Shown one piece after another: positions 1-11,394 of a stretch of 64,000 nt of DNA. The notes beneath the pieces were generated by a model. It was not told the DNA's origin and ran no database searches. It worked only from the letters and a program-made list of their open reading frames with translations. The first letter of the stretch is position 1. Each line of letters opens with the position of its first letter. A program made the translations under genes and the position numbers. This stretch comes from Prorocentrum cordatum (taxonomy: Eukaryota > Sar > Dinophyceae > Prorocentrales > Prorocentraceae), in contig CAUYUJ010004313.1 of the NCBI GenBank assembly GCA_963575745.1, positions 461,295 through 525,294 on the forward strand, given 5' to 3'.

Positions 1-398
1 GGCTCAGGCCGAGACAGGCTGAGGCTGAGACTGAGGCTGAGGCTGAGGATGAGGCCGAGGCAGGCCGAAGCTGAGACAATGTAAGGCTGAAGTCGGGGGG
101 GGAAGGGGGGGGAGGAGGGGAGGCTGAGGCAGGCTGAGGCCGAGGCAGGCTGAGGCCGAGGCAGGCTGAGGCTGAGGCTGAGGCAAGCCGAGGCAGGCTT
201 AGGCTGAGGCTGAGGCTGAGGCTGAGGCTGAGGCAAGCTGAGGCTGAGGCAGGCTGAGGCTGAGGCCGAGGCAGGCTGAGGCCGAGGCAGGCTGAGGCTG
301 AGGCTGAGGCAGGCTGAGGCTGAGGCCGAGGCAGGCAGAGGCTGAGGCTGAGGCAAGCCGAGGCAGGCTGAGGCTGAGGCTGAAACTGAGGGAGGCTG
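1..398. repeat. GAGGCT/GGCTGA hexamer array
   Basis: Tandem, slightly degenerate GAGGCT-type hexamers with frequent AGGCAGGCTGAGGC variants. Interrupted once near 92-120 by a G-rich stretch. No coding signal apart from a spurious Pro/Gln-rich frame on the minus strand. Confidence 0.9.
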
Positions 399-402
399 AG
401 GC

Positions 403-662
403 ATCCGTAGGAATCCATCGGAATCCCTAGGAATCCTTAGGAATCCGTAGGCATCCTTAGGAATCCGTAGGCATAGTTAAGCATCCTCAGGAATCCTTAG
501 GAATCCTTAGGATTCCTCAAGAATCCTTTGGAATCCCTAGGAACCCCTAGGAATCAGGATTCCGAAGGATTCCTAAGGTTTCCTAAGGATTCCTATGACT
601 TCCTAAGGATGCCTAAGGATGCCTTAGGAATCCCTAGGAATCCTTAGGATTCCATTGGATCC
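403..662. repeat. GGAATCCTTA decamer array with internal inversion
   Basis: About 15 degenerate GGAATCCTTA units run forward to about 555. The array then switches to the reverse complement (GGATTCCTAA) to about 625 and returns to the forward sense. The change of sense gives the array foldback potential. Confidence 0.85.
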
Positions 663-734
663 TAAGGCCGTTGCCACTACGACTGTCATTGCGAATGCGA
701 CTGCGACTGCGAGAACAGCAGAATTCTACAACTG

Positions 735-851
735 GATGTTCACCTGAATCTTAAGGGGAATGCTTCCAAATATGCTTATACACATCGCTGTTAGGTTGCT
801 TTGCCGGGATAATTAAATCTTCCTCCTGTAGAGGGACACGCCCGACTTAAG
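735..851. mobile_element. Partial copy of TIR family A
   Basis: Positions 822-851 (CCTCCTGTAGAGGGACACGC plus the following CCGACTTAAG) match the right terminal inverted repeat of the elements at 39902-40062 and 57392-57541. Near 728-741 TCTACAACTGGATGTT resembles the conserved CCTACAGGCGGATGTT just inside the left end. The left terminus and target-site duplication are not recognisable. Confidence 0.4.
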
Positions 852-859
852 ACTACAGT

Positions 860-1735
860 CAAAGAGTCTGATCAGGACGCACGAGAAGGATGCAAGGGCC
901 TTGGGAGGCCATGCCGACACCTCTCTAGCTGGGCGGGGCCAGCGACAGTGACCCAGGATGAGCCGCATGGAAAGGCTGCACGGACAACCTCGGAGAGTTG
1001 CTCATCCTTACTACGCGCTTTGACTGCGAGGGCTTTTGGAACCCGAAGAAGCGGCAACTACGCAGGATTAGGCCGAACTAAGTAGGCCGGAATGATCCCA
1101 AGGCGGGAGTCGCCCGCACTGAACGGGATTATGCAAAATCAAGCAGGCTTTCGACCACGGATATTCCAACGCCGACGCCGAATTCAACCTCCGGAGAATT
1201 GCATCCTGACGAATCGTCGTGCTACGTACCACAATCAGCGCCGAATACGGAACGAAGAGACTGTTCTGGCAACCGGGAGCCTCGGCCACAAATAGGCTCG
1301 ACAACTGGGATCTAAGGAACGGCCCCAAAACCAGAGCCCCTCCTGAGCCCGGAGGGGCCCTTGCTTCAGCGTCTTGACTGTAGCGGGCACCGCAAGAATC
1401 CCCCCGGGTGCACACGCGCACCTCAAGATGCGAGCGTCCGGCCCAGGTAGGCGTGCAGGAGCGAAGGATACAGCGGCGGAGGGGCGCCCGTGTGTGAGAC
1501 GCGGGTGAGTGGCTACCCCGAGCGAGGCGGAGCAGGTGAGAGCAACGCAGTGGACGAGATCAAAGCAGAAAAGGACAGAGGCGCAAAGAATGTCGAGGGA
1601 AGGCAGGCGGCACCTCGAGTAGAGGCGTTCGTATCGGGAGGGATCCTCGCACCCCCCGCGGCAACGAGGGATCCATCTCGCTCTCCCGCCCCACAATACG
1701 AGAAAGGTGCAGTCACAAACGACCTCCATGAGATC
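860..1735. other. Unassigned unique sequence
   Basis: Non-repetitive DNA with several short open frames on both strands, none with a recognisable domain. I see no gene, RNA or mobile-element signal here. Confidence 0.5.
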
Positions 1736-1899
1736 TCTCCCTCCCCCTCTGTATGCCTGCCTCTCGCTCTCCATCTCTTTCACTCGCTCTCCCTCTCTCC
1801 CTCTCTCTCTCCACATGTGTATATATATATACACACCATACAGCCTTCCACTCGCCCTCTCCCTCTCTCTTTGTCTCTTTCGTTTTCCTTTTTTTTCTT

Positions 1900-1935
<36 letters not shown>

Positions 1936-1945
1936 AACGTGTGTG
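1736..1945. repeat. CT microsatellite with embedded TA run
   Basis: Pyrimidine-rich CT/TC tract with a short alternating TATATATATA stretch near 1820-1832 and GTGTGTG at the distal edge. Confidence 0.9.
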
Positions 1946-2128
1946 CGTGTGTGTGTTTATCCCGTTTCCGGCTGCCCCCGTGATCATAGATAAATAGCAA
2001 GATGCTGGCCGATCAGGGAATGCGAAAACATACGGGCAGACACATATGTCCACTCATGTACACTTGCAATGCGATTTCACATGCAGCTCGCACTACTAAT
2101 TATGTCTCTCTCCCCCTCTCTCTCTCTT

Positions 2129-2161
<33 letters not shown>

Positions 2162-2654
2162 TTCTCTCTCCGTATACATATACGTATGTAAAAATATAGA
2201 TGTACATGTACATATATACATCTACACACATATATATATATATATAAAAAAGATCGTTAGTTCAATATTGTGTTGTACCGATATCGTCCTCTCTGAATGC
2301 ATGGGGATGTGTTTGGGTATATGTACACGTGTGTGAGAGTGTATGTGGGTGGGTGTGTGTTAGCCAGCGCGGAACCCAAACAGTATGTGTATAGCCATAT
2401 GTGGTGTGCACCCTTTGTTGTTGCGCAGTCTATGTGGTGCAACCGACGGCCTGCAACATATGTGTGCATATCGGAGGTGAGAGGGGTGAGATCGAAGTGG
2501 GACGGAGAGCCCCCCTACCGGGAAATCGGATTCGATTTCGTAGTCGTGCGTGCCGTGCGCGCGGGCGAGGCGAAACTGCGTGGGCGGGCGAGAAATAAGT
2601 CTCCTGTATAGCTGAGGCGCGGCCGGACCAAAAGTGTTCCTTCCGGCAACTGGT
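1946..2654. repeat. CT and TA microsatellites in low-complexity DNA
   Basis: A CT tract lies at about 2103-2170 and TA/TACATA runs at about 2190-2250. Then come GTGTGT-rich sequence and a few degenerate ATGTGGTGCAAC motifs (2395-2465) that recur near 3915-4030 and 8275-8480. No gene recognised. Confidence 0.75.
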
Positions 2655-2755
2655 GCCCCGCGGTGTCCCGCCGGTGTCCCGCCGGTGTCCCGCTCGGGGG
2701 CCAGTGGCGCGCGGTGTCCCGCCGGTGTCCCGGCGGTGTCCCGTCGGTGTTCCGA
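2655..2755. repeat. GGTGTCCCGCC short tandem repeat
   Basis: About eight units of GGTGTCCCGCC or close variants, directly abutting the GAT array. Single GTGTCCCGATG units recur inside that array, which suggests the two expanded together. Confidence 0.85.
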
Positions 2756-3625
2756 TGATGATGATGATGATGATGATGTTGATGATGTTGACGATGATAA
2801 TGGTGATGGTGGTGATGATGATGGAGCCCCGATGATGATGATGATGATGTTGACGATGTTGATGATGATGCTGATGATGATAATGGTGATGGTGGTGATG
2901 ACGATGGTGCCCCGATGATGGTGACGCGGGTGGTCCTGATGATGTCGAAGATGATCAGATGGTTTGGTGATGATGATGATGATGGTGATGATGATGGTAT
3001 CCTGCTAATGATCATGATGTTGATGGCGCTGTGGCTGATGATGGTGTTGTTGATGATGGTGTCCCGATGGTGATGATGATAATGATGATGTTGACGATGA
3101 TGGTGCCAAGATGATGATGAGGATGAAGTTGATAATGAGGATGATGATGTGGGGCTTGTAATGTTGATGATGATGGCCCAATGATTGTGATGATGATGTT
3201 GATGTTGATGATGATGATGGTGTCCCGTCGATGTCGATGATGATGACGGTGATGATGATGACGATGATGATGGTGTTCCGATGTTGGTAATGATTTTGAT
3301 GATGACGTTGATCATGATGATGATGATGGTTTCCCGATGATGATGTTGATGTTGTTCATGACCATGATGATGGGTTGATGGTGATGATGGTGGTCTTCCG
3401 ATGATGATGATGGTGTCCCAATGATGATGATGTTGATGATTCTGATGGTAGCGATGATGATGGTATCCCGATGATGGTGATGGTGATGATGATGTTGGTG
3501 CTGGTGGCGATGAAGTGATGATGACGATGGTGTCATGATTCTCCTGATGATGATGATGATGATGTTGATGACGCTGATGTTCATGATGACGATGATGACG
3601 TTGATTGTGATAACGATTGTGGTAC
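2753..3625. repeat. GAT trinucleotide array with GTGTCCCGATG interruptions
   Basis: Degenerate GAT/GTT/GGT trinucleotides, punctuated by TGGTGTCCCGATG or TGGTGCCCCGATG roughly every 60-130 bp. This gives a higher-order periodicity. The apparent His/Ser/Ile-rich reading frames are translations of the repeat, not genes. Confidence 0.9.
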
Positions 3626-3629
3626 CCAT

Positions 3630-3850
3630 GGTGAAATCAATTGTTAGTCCGACTATGAGATCGATTGTGAGATCGATAGTGGGATCGACTGTGAGATCGT
3701 TTGTGATTTTGATAATCAGATCGGCTGTGAGATCGATCGAATGAAATAGATCGACTGAAATCGATTGTGGGACCGATCTAATGAAATCGATCGAACGAGA
3801 CCGATAATGAGATCGATACTGGGGATAGTGAGACCGATCGAGTGAGACGT
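3630..3850. repeat. GATCGATTGTGA short tandem repeat
   Basis: Degenerate 10-16 bp units built on GATCGAT(T/A)GTGA with variants GAAATCGATCGA and GAGACCGATCGA. The array is rich in GATC and ATCGAT palindromes. Confidence 0.85.
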
Positions 3851-4059
3851 TGGTTCTTCCCCCCCCCCGAACCTCCTTATCACCCGAAGGGTGGTCGTAT
3901 AGGTGTGCGTATATATATATGGTGTGTACAATGTATGATGTGAAGTATGTGTTGTGTTCTACACGCGGTGCAAAAAATGAAGCCAATACATGGTGTTCAG
4001 TCAACATGGGGCAATATATGTAGTGCAACGTGCGTGATGGGATCTATGCTGTGCGTTTG

Positions 4060-5100
4060 ATTGTTAAACAAGAAACTGACTCATCCCATGGTCTTGCAAA
4101 CCTCCCACCCACCCACCCGCGACTTGGCTTGCAAAACCCGTGCGGTAACAATTGCGATGCATGTTTGGCGTTGGCTGGTACACCCCTGCGGCCGCGCCAA
4201 CCCAAAAACTCGCGCGCAACGGCCAGCTAGTTTGGCGCGACCGACGCGGTCGCGGTGGCGCTGACCGCTGGGAATATCCCAGCGGGCAATTCACTGCGAG
4301 CCGGCGACTTGGACGGGCACGGTATCATGGCAACGTCGACAACGGTAGACACGATGATGATGGTAGCGGTGCTGGTGGCGATGTCGGCGACGACGAAGGC
4401 GCGGCCAGTGCGGGCGCCGATGCTGACCACGCCAGCGACGATGACGGCGTCCTCGCGTCGGAGGTAAAGGTTTTGGAAAGGGTTCGACATGCGAGCGCCG
4501 CCGACGCGCTAGAGTGGCCCGCGTGGTATTATTCGACAGTGGTCGTGCCCCCCCAGCCCCCCCAGCACGCGCGCAAGGGCTTGCGAATGATGTCGGCATG
4601 CTGCGCGAGATGCCCGCTTGGCAGAATGCCATGAGTATTTGGAAAAACCATGGTTCTCTCACGAATTCGCAAGAGCGCGAACGCACGCCAATTTGAAAAC
4701 TGAGGTTGCGAAACCATGTGTGTTTGTATGTGTTTTGGATACTCGGTTTTGGAAGCCGTTACGAATCCGAAAGATTTTGACGGATGTCGGCGCGCGAAGC
4801 CAGTTTGGTAGCATTTTCTGAAAACGTTGAAAACAAACAATGGTTTTCGCAAGAATTCGCAAGAACGCGGCGCGCACATGTTTTTTTTTTGGGGGGGGAA
4901 ATCCGTGCTGCGAAACCGTGCGTTTGCATATGTTGTTTGGACACACTATGTTGAAATCATTACGAAAGCGAAGGCGTTTGAAGGATTTCGGCATGCGCGC
5001 GCGACGACGCGCGCGTGTGCACTTCGCCCAAAAAGTTGCAAGGGATGTTTGGAAACTTGTGATTCTTGTTGAACGAGCGCGCGCGCAAAATGTTTCTGTT
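4060..5100. repeat. Macrosatellite unit 1 (diverged)
   Basis: It starts with CAAACCTCCCACCCACCCAC-type sequence matching 5324-5360 and 6845-6880. A degenerated GAC tract follows (about 4310-4470), then copies of the GCGAAACC subrepeat at about 4700 and 4910. It is the most diverged of the units that continue to about 8.27 kb. Confidence 0.65.
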
Positions 5101-6021
5101 GTCGGGTATGGCGGGGGAAACCCGTACCGGCCACCCTGGGATGGTGGGAACTCATGTTTAGACAGGACGATGGGGCAGAATGATCTACAAATTGTGCAAT
5201 ACGACAAGGGGGTTGGATAATCCCTGGAGGGGGGGTAGAGTCGATTCTCTGTTTAGAAAGGAGAACCTATGGCGTGCAATTAATCTTGACCGTCTTGAAG
5301 CTGTCCTCTCCACTGCTCGTGCAAACATCCCACCCGCCCACCCGCAACTTGGTCGCAAGACATCTTCAGACAAGACCGTGACGGTAGGTACTACATGGCA
5401 CTTGGCCACGACACCGACGCCGACGACGACAGCGACATCGACGACGACGGCGCCGCCGACAGCGACTGCGACGACACCGACGACGTCTCCAATGTTTTCG
5501 ACGACGACAACGACAACGACGACACACGACGACGACGACGACAACGACGCCGACGACGACGACGAAGACGACGACGACGTCGCCAACGGAGACGACGACG
5601 AGGGAGGAGAAAAAACGACGACGGCGACAACGACGACAACGACGATGGAGGAGGGAAGACGGCGACGACGCCAACGACGAAGAAGGAGGAAGGACGGCGA
5701 CGCCGACGACGACAACGACGAGGGAGGAGGGAAGACGACGACGATGACAACGACGACGAAGACGACGACGACGGCGACGAAATAGGAGGGACGACGACGA
5801 GACGCCGACGACGGACGACGACGACGAGGGAGGAGGATAACGACGAGGGAGGAGTGAAGACCACGACGACGACGACGACGACGACGGCGACGAAATAGGA
5901 GGGACAACGACGAGACGCCGACGAAGACAACGAGGGAGGAAGGACGACCACGGTGACAACGACGACGGAAGCGACGACGATGCCAAGACGACGACGACGA
6001 CGACCACGAGGAAAGACAGAA

Positions 6022-6053
<32 letters not shown>

Positions 6054-6600
6054 GGGAGGAGGGAGGAGGACGACGACGACGACGCAAGAGCGCGCGCGTG
6101 CACACACTTTTGTTGAAAACCCGTGTTGCGAAACCTTGTGTTTTTGTACGTTTTTTGGACGCACGATTTCGAAATCCTTCCGAAACCGAAAATGTTTGAA
6201 GGATTTCGGCATACGCCCGCGACGACGCGCGCGTCTGCACTTCGTTTCACTTTTTGCAGAGCATTCTCGCGACGGCAAACGCGCAAGGGCGTTCGACAGA
6301 TTTCGACACGCGCTTGCGCGAAGCCCGTTTGGTAGCATTTTGCGAAAATCTTGGGAAACCTATGGTTTCCTTTAGATTTCGCAAGGGCTCGCGCGTAAGC
6401 TTTTTTAGCAAATCAGTGTTGCGAAACCGCGTGCTTTTGTATGTGTTTGGAAATTCAATGTTGAAATCTCTCCGGAACCGATGGTTTTTAAAGGATTTCG
6501 GCATGCGCGCGCGACGGCGCGCGCGTGCGCACTTCGTCATATTTTTGCAAGGGATTCGTGAAAAAGTGCTATGTTAGAACAAAACATGTCACCGCATAGT
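5100..6600. repeat. Macrosatellite unit 2 (about 1.5 kb)
   Basis: Order within the unit: a CCGGCCxxCCTGGGATGG block; a GGGGGGTAGAGTCxATTCTC block; TTGAAGCTGTCCTCTCC with GCAAACATCCCACC; a long GAC tract (5400-6085); then two 295 bp-spaced copies of the GCGAAACC...GAAGGATTTCGGCAT...GCGCGCGACGACGCGCGCG subrepeat (about 6125 and 6420). The same order recurs in unit 3. Confidence 0.85.
5400..6085. repeat. GAC trinucleotide tract of unit 2
   Basis: (GAC)n/(ACG)n with GAGGGAGGA interruptions. The Thr-, Asp-, Arg- or Val-rich frames in all six registers are repeat artefacts. Confidence 0.95.
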
Positions 6601-7328
6601 GTTTGTTTTTACAAGGGACCCTCAGGTGGGGGGAGCCGGCCTGCCTGGGATGGTACGATTTCATATTTAGGATGGACGAGTGTGCAGAATATATATATAT
6701 ATATATATATACATACATATATATATATATGAAATCATACTATCTCAGGGAGGGCCGAAAAGTCCAGGGGGGGGTAGAGTCTATTCTCTTTTCAGGAAAG
6801 AGAATCAATCACTTGCTCAACTTGAAGCTGTCCTCTCCGCTGCTCGTGCAAACATCCCACCCTCCCGCCCGCAACTTGGTCGCAAGACCTCTTAAGACAA
6901 GACCGTGACGGTAGGTACCAGATGGCACCTGGCCACGACACCGACGCCGACGACGAAGCGACAACGACGACGACGGCGCCGCCGACACCGACGACGACGA
7001 CACCGACGACGTCTCCAACGACTTCGACGACGACAGCGACCACGACGACGACCCCGACGACGACGACGACGCCGACGACGACGACGATAACAACGACGAC
7101 GACGACGCCGACGACGACGAACGCCGACGACGACAACGACGAAGACAACGACGACGACGACGACGTCGCCAACGAAGACGACGACGAGGGAGGAGGAAGG
7201 ACGACGCCGGCGACAACGACGACAACGACGACAACGACGAGGGAGGAGGGAGGACGGCGACGACGCGAACGACGAAGAAGGAGGAAGGACGGCGACGCCG
7301 ACGACGACAACGACGAGGGAGGAAGGAA

Positions 7329-7363
<35 letters not shown>

Positions 7364-8060
7364 CGACGAAATAGGAGGGACGACGACGAGACGACGACGA
7401 CGGACAACGACGACGACGAGGGAGGAGGAGGAAGGACGACCACGGCGACAACGACGACGGAAACGACCACGACGCCAACGAGGACGACGACGACGAACAC
7501 GAGGAAAGACAGAAGACGACGACGGCGACGACGACGACGCGGGAGGAGGGAGGACGGCGACGACGACGACGTCGACGACGACGCAAGAGCGCGCGCGCAC
7601 GCTTTTGTTGAAAATCCGTGTTGCGAAACCTTGGGTTTTTGTAGGTTTTTTGGACGCACGATTTTGAAATCCTTCCGAAACCGATGGGTTTTGAAGGATT
7701 TCGGCATACGCGCGCGACGACGCGCGCGTCTGCACTTCGTCACATTTGTTGCAGAGGATTCTCGCGACGGCACATGCGCAAGGGCGTTCGGCAGATTTCG
7801 ACGTGCGCGCGCGCGAAGCCCGTTTAATAGCATTTTGTGGAAATCTGGAGAAACCGATGGTTTTCCTCAAGATTTCGCAAGAGCTCGCGCGGAAGCTTGT
7901 TTAGCAAATCAGTGATGCGAAACCATGTGTTGTTGTATGTTTTTTTGGAAACTCGATTGCGAAACCCTTCCGGCACCGAAGGGTTTTAAAGGATTTCGGC
8001 ATGCGCGCGCGACGACGCGCGCGTGCGCACTTCGTCGCAATTTTTGCCAGGGGTTCCTGA
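6600..8060. repeat. Macrosatellite unit 3 (about 1.46 kb)
   Basis: Same block order as unit 2, including TTGAAGCTGTCCTCTCCGCT at about 6821, a GAC tract at 6925-7590, and GCGAAACC subrepeats at about 7623 and 7918 (295 bp apart again). A pure TA run at 6689-6732 is specific to this unit. Confidence 0.85.
6925..7590. repeat. GAC trinucleotide tract of unit 3
   Basis: Second long (GAC)n tract, homologous in position to 5400-6085 and with the same GAGGGAGGA interruptions. It was therefore part of the duplicated unit rather than an independent expansion. Confidence 0.95.
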
Positions 8061-8270
8061 AAAAATGTGTTGTTAGAACAACAAATGCCACCGCATAGTG
8101 TTTTCCAAACAAAGGAACCTCAGGGGGGGATACCGGCCGGCCTGGCACAGTGCACATTCATGTTTAGGATGGACATGTGGTCAGAATCATACATGATTTA
8201 CATACCCGAAAGGGGGATTGATAACGCCGGGGGGGGTAGATCCTATTCTGTTTTTAGGAAGGGCAATAGG
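8060..8270. repeat. Truncated macrosatellite unit 4
   Basis: It repeats ACCGCATAGTGTTTxxxxxxAAAGGxACCTCAG, then CCGGCCGGCCTGG, CATGTTTAGGATGGAC and GGGGGGTAGATCCTATTCTG as at 6590-6800. It breaks off before the GCAAACATCCC block and the GAC tract. Confidence 0.75.
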
Positions 8271-8274
8271 TGCT

Positions 8275-8480
8275 GTGCAAAGTATGTGGTGCGATCTAGG
8301 TGGTGCGACCTATCTGAAGCAACCAATGTGGTGCAACCCATGGAATGCAACATGTGGTGCGCAATCGTATGTTGCGCACTCGACGTTGTCCAATATAGTC
8401 CGTGCAGTCTGCATTGTGCAATACGTGTGGTGCACTCCATCTGCTGCACGATCTGTTGAGCAGCCTACGATTCGGAGAGC
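8275..8480. repeat. Degenerate TGTGGTGCAAC repeats
   Basis: About 12 degenerate units of roughly 15-20 bp built on ATGTGGTGCxxxC and its near-complement GCAACATG. Related motifs occur at 2395-2465 and 3915-4030. Confidence 0.6.
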
Positions 8481-8514
8481 AATGCAAAACAACGAGGGTG
8501 CGCCGCTGGATCTC

Positions 8515-8825
8515 CCCAAAGGGGGGGGGGGTAAGAACCCTCCCCCCCCCCCCCTTCCCCGATCCGTCGCCGGGGAACCCCCACCCCCCCCCTCCCCCCC
8601 CTTCCCCGATCCGTCGTCGGGGACACCGGGGACCCCCCCCCTCCCCCCCTTTCCCCGATCCGTCGTCGGGGAACCTCCCCCCCCTCCCCCCGTTTCAAAA
8701 GGGGGGGGGTCGAACCCCCCCACCCCCCCCCCCCTCCCCCTTTGGCCGCAACCCTCCCCCCCCTCCCCCCACTCCGCCACGCCGCCCCCTGACTCCGGAA
8801 CCCGACCCCCGCCACCCGCACCCCT
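8515..8825. repeat. C/G homopolymer runs with TTCCCCGATCCGTCG units
   Basis: Long C runs alternate with three copies of TTCCCCGATCCGTCGxCGGGGA (about 8555, 8601, 8650) and G runs (8520, 8700). The GGGG...CCCC pairing can form hairpins, and the G runs are G-quadruplex candidates. Confidence 0.85.
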
Positions 8826-8872
8826 AGTCCACACCCTAACCCAAACCCCTAATCCGAACCGCAACCACTAAC
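8825..8872. repeat. Telomere-like CCCTAA(A) degenerate tract
   Basis: CACCCTAACCCAAACCCCTA followed by ATCCGAACCGCAACC and ACTAACC resembles a decayed C-strand telomere repeat. It lies directly next to the CACTACT array. It could equally be ordinary low complexity. Confidence 0.3.
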
Positions 8873-8884
8873 CTCAGCCCCAAA

Positions 8885-10062
8885 GAGTACTCACTACTCA
8901 TTACTCACTACCCACTACTGACTACTCGCTATTCGCTACTCACTTTTCACTACCCCCTACTCACTACTCACGACTCACTACTCACTATCCACTACTCACT
9001 ACCCACCACCCACTATTCGCTACTCGCTACTCCTTACTCACTACTCCCTCCTCTCTACTCACTACTCACTACTCACTCCTCAGTACCCAATACTCAACAT
9101 TCACTGTTCACTAAGCACTACTCACTACTCACTACTCAATAATCACTACTCATTACCCACTACCAACTATCCACTACTCACTACTCATTGCCCACAAATC
9201 ACTACTCACTACCCACTACTCGCTAGTCGCTACTCCCTACACAATACTGACTACACAGTACTCAGTACTCACTACTCGCTACTCCCAGACACGCTACTCG
9301 ATACTCGCTACTCACTTCCCGCTACTCAGTATTCACTACTCACTACTTACTACTCCCTGCTCACTAGTCACTACATAGTCTCTAGTCACTAGTCACAACT
9401 CACCAGTCACTAGTCACTAGTCACTACTCACTACCCACTACCAGCTACTCACCAAGCGCTACTCACTACCAACTTACGCTACCAAATTCTTACTACTCAA
9501 TGCTCACTACTCCCTACTCCCTACTCACTACTCGCTACTCCATGCTCGTTACTCACTCATCACTACCCACTACTTACTACTGAATACTCTCTACTCACAA
9601 CTCAGTACGCCCTACGCGCTCCTCACTACTCACTACTCGCTACTCCCTACTCGCTACTCACTACTCACTACCCACTGCCACTACCCACTACTCTCTATTC
9701 ATCACTACGCACTACTCACTACTCACTACGCACTGCGTACTACTCAGTACTCACTACTCACTACTCACTACTCATTACTCACTACTCGCTACTCACTACT
9801 CACTACTCACTACTCACTATTCACTACTCACTACTCACTACGCACTACGCACTACCCACTACTCATTAATCACTGCTCGCCACCCACTACTCACTACCCA
9901 CTACTCACTACCCACTACTCACTACTCCCTACTCCCTACTGAGTACACACTACTCGCTACTCGCTACTCACTACTCACTACTCACTACTCACTATTCACT
10001 ACGCACTAAGTCACTACTCAATACTCACCACTCCGTACTCCCAACTCCGTACTCCCTACACG
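8885..10062. repeat. CACTACT heptamer satellite (1.18 kb)
   Basis: Roughly 160 degenerate units of CACTACT (ACTACTC). Point changes give CACTACC, CGCTACT and CAGTACT. The tract has no open frame of useful length on either strand and is the longest gene-free stretch with a single short unit in the window. Confidence 0.95.
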
Positions 10063-10258
10063 GGGGGGGGAGGGGTCCGACCCCCCCCCCCTTTCCGCCG
10101 CCAAAGGGGGGGGGGAGGGGGGGGGGGCTGGACCCCCCCCCCCCCTTCAAGGGAGGGATGGGGGGGTCGGACCCCCCCCTAAGGGGGGGAGGGGGGGGGT
10201 GTGGACCCCCCCCCCTTGAAGGGGGGGAGGGGGGGGGTTCTGGACCCCCCCCCCATTA
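10062..10258. repeat. Tandem G-run/C-run hairpins
   Basis: Four or five units of G(7-10)AG(7-9) followed by GTCGGAC, GCTGGAC, GTGTGGAC or TTCTGGAC and C(10-13), some linked by CTTGAAGGG. Each unit is an imperfect inverted repeat, and the G runs are G-quadruplex candidates. Confidence 0.85.
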
Positions 10259-10267
10259 GTGTATTCA

Positions 10268-10425
10268 GGGAGATCCACTGGCGCACATTCCAAAACAACG
10301 CAACGCATTGCAAAACAAAGCAATGCAAAGCAATTCAATGAACAACAATGCACAGCAATGCGAGCAATGTAAAGCAATGCTACGCAATGTGAAACAACGC
10401 AAAGCAATGAAACGTAACGCACTAC
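10268..10425. repeat. CAATGCAAAG degenerate repeats
   Basis: About 14 units of roughly 10-12 bp (AACGCAAAGCAATGCAAAGC type). The Cys/Val/Leu-rich minus-strand frames here come from the repeat. Confidence 0.8.
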
Positions 10426-10618
10426 ATGTAAACATACTTATATAGGTATGTGTACGATCGCCCTCTGACCCTTCCAATGACACACAGACAGCGCGACCGA
10501 CACACGGGCACACCTCCGCCCGCTGCGGGCGCACCACAAGACACTTCACGGCGGAGGTAAAAAGTTAACGAACGTGCCGTGGGACGTGACCCGAAACATG
10601 TCAACCAGTCAGTTGCTC

Positions 10619-10825
10619 TAATGCAGGATGACGATTCATAAAAAATTGGAGAGAACGATTAACAACATAATTTTCTACGATTGCTGCACAATTGTCTGAC
10701 TGGAGGAGAACGATGAAAAAAAAAGAATAGTTTTCCAGCCCGCGGCCGTTTTTTTCTAATCGTCATCCCGGGCGCCGCCGCGTGAACACGACCCCCGGTC
10801 ATTTATTAATCGTCATCCTCCATTA
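10619..10825. mobile_element. TIR element family D (single copy plus internal end)
   Basis: The left end TAATGCAGGATGACGATTCA followed by TAAA is mirrored by the right end, whose reverse complement is TAATGGAGGATGACGATTAA followed by TAAA. Two mismatches fall in 24 bp. A third copy of GGGATGACGATTAG lies inverted at 10749-10768. The flanks show no clear target-site duplication, so the outer boundary is uncertain. The interior is A-rich and non-coding. Confidence 0.5.
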
Positions 10826-11390
10826 TGGCTTCTCCACTGCTCATGTAGGACGGCTGCTCGCGTTTACCTCGCTGGCGTCTCGCGCTGAGCACTCGACACG
10901 CCGCCGTGCTGCTGAGCGCATGTGCACGCACACTCACGCAAAGACGCCACGCTCGTGGGCCACTCAGGAAGGTGGTTTGGCCACGCACGCATCGGGTCGC
11001 AACCAAAACATGCGCCAAATATTTGCTGACGGCGGTCATCACCCACCACAGAAGCGAGGGCAAGGTCTGCCCTTTCGCTGGGGCAGTGGAACAAGCATGG
11101 CGGAAAGTGCACTTCAACGCGGGGACATTCGACGCAAACGTTCGGAATCCAAGACTGCTCGGCCTCGGAGGGGGCACGGTGCAAAAGATGGCGAGACCGT
11201 GCAGCACACACCCGTCTGAAATGCGTTTCGTCCCCATCCCACGCTGGCGCGACTTGCTCAGAATCCCTTGACAGATTCGACCAGGAAACAAGCAGACCCA
11301 ACTGGTACCAAGATAATGGTACATCACGTGTGAGAAAGCATACACATACAACGAAGAACACCACGCCAACTAATGGCACGAACCACATAT
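10826..11390. other. Unassigned unique sequence
   Basis: Non-repetitive DNA with short overlapping open frames on both strands. None shows a recognisable domain or a convincing splice structure. Confidence 0.5.
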
Positions 11391-11394
11391 TTTC

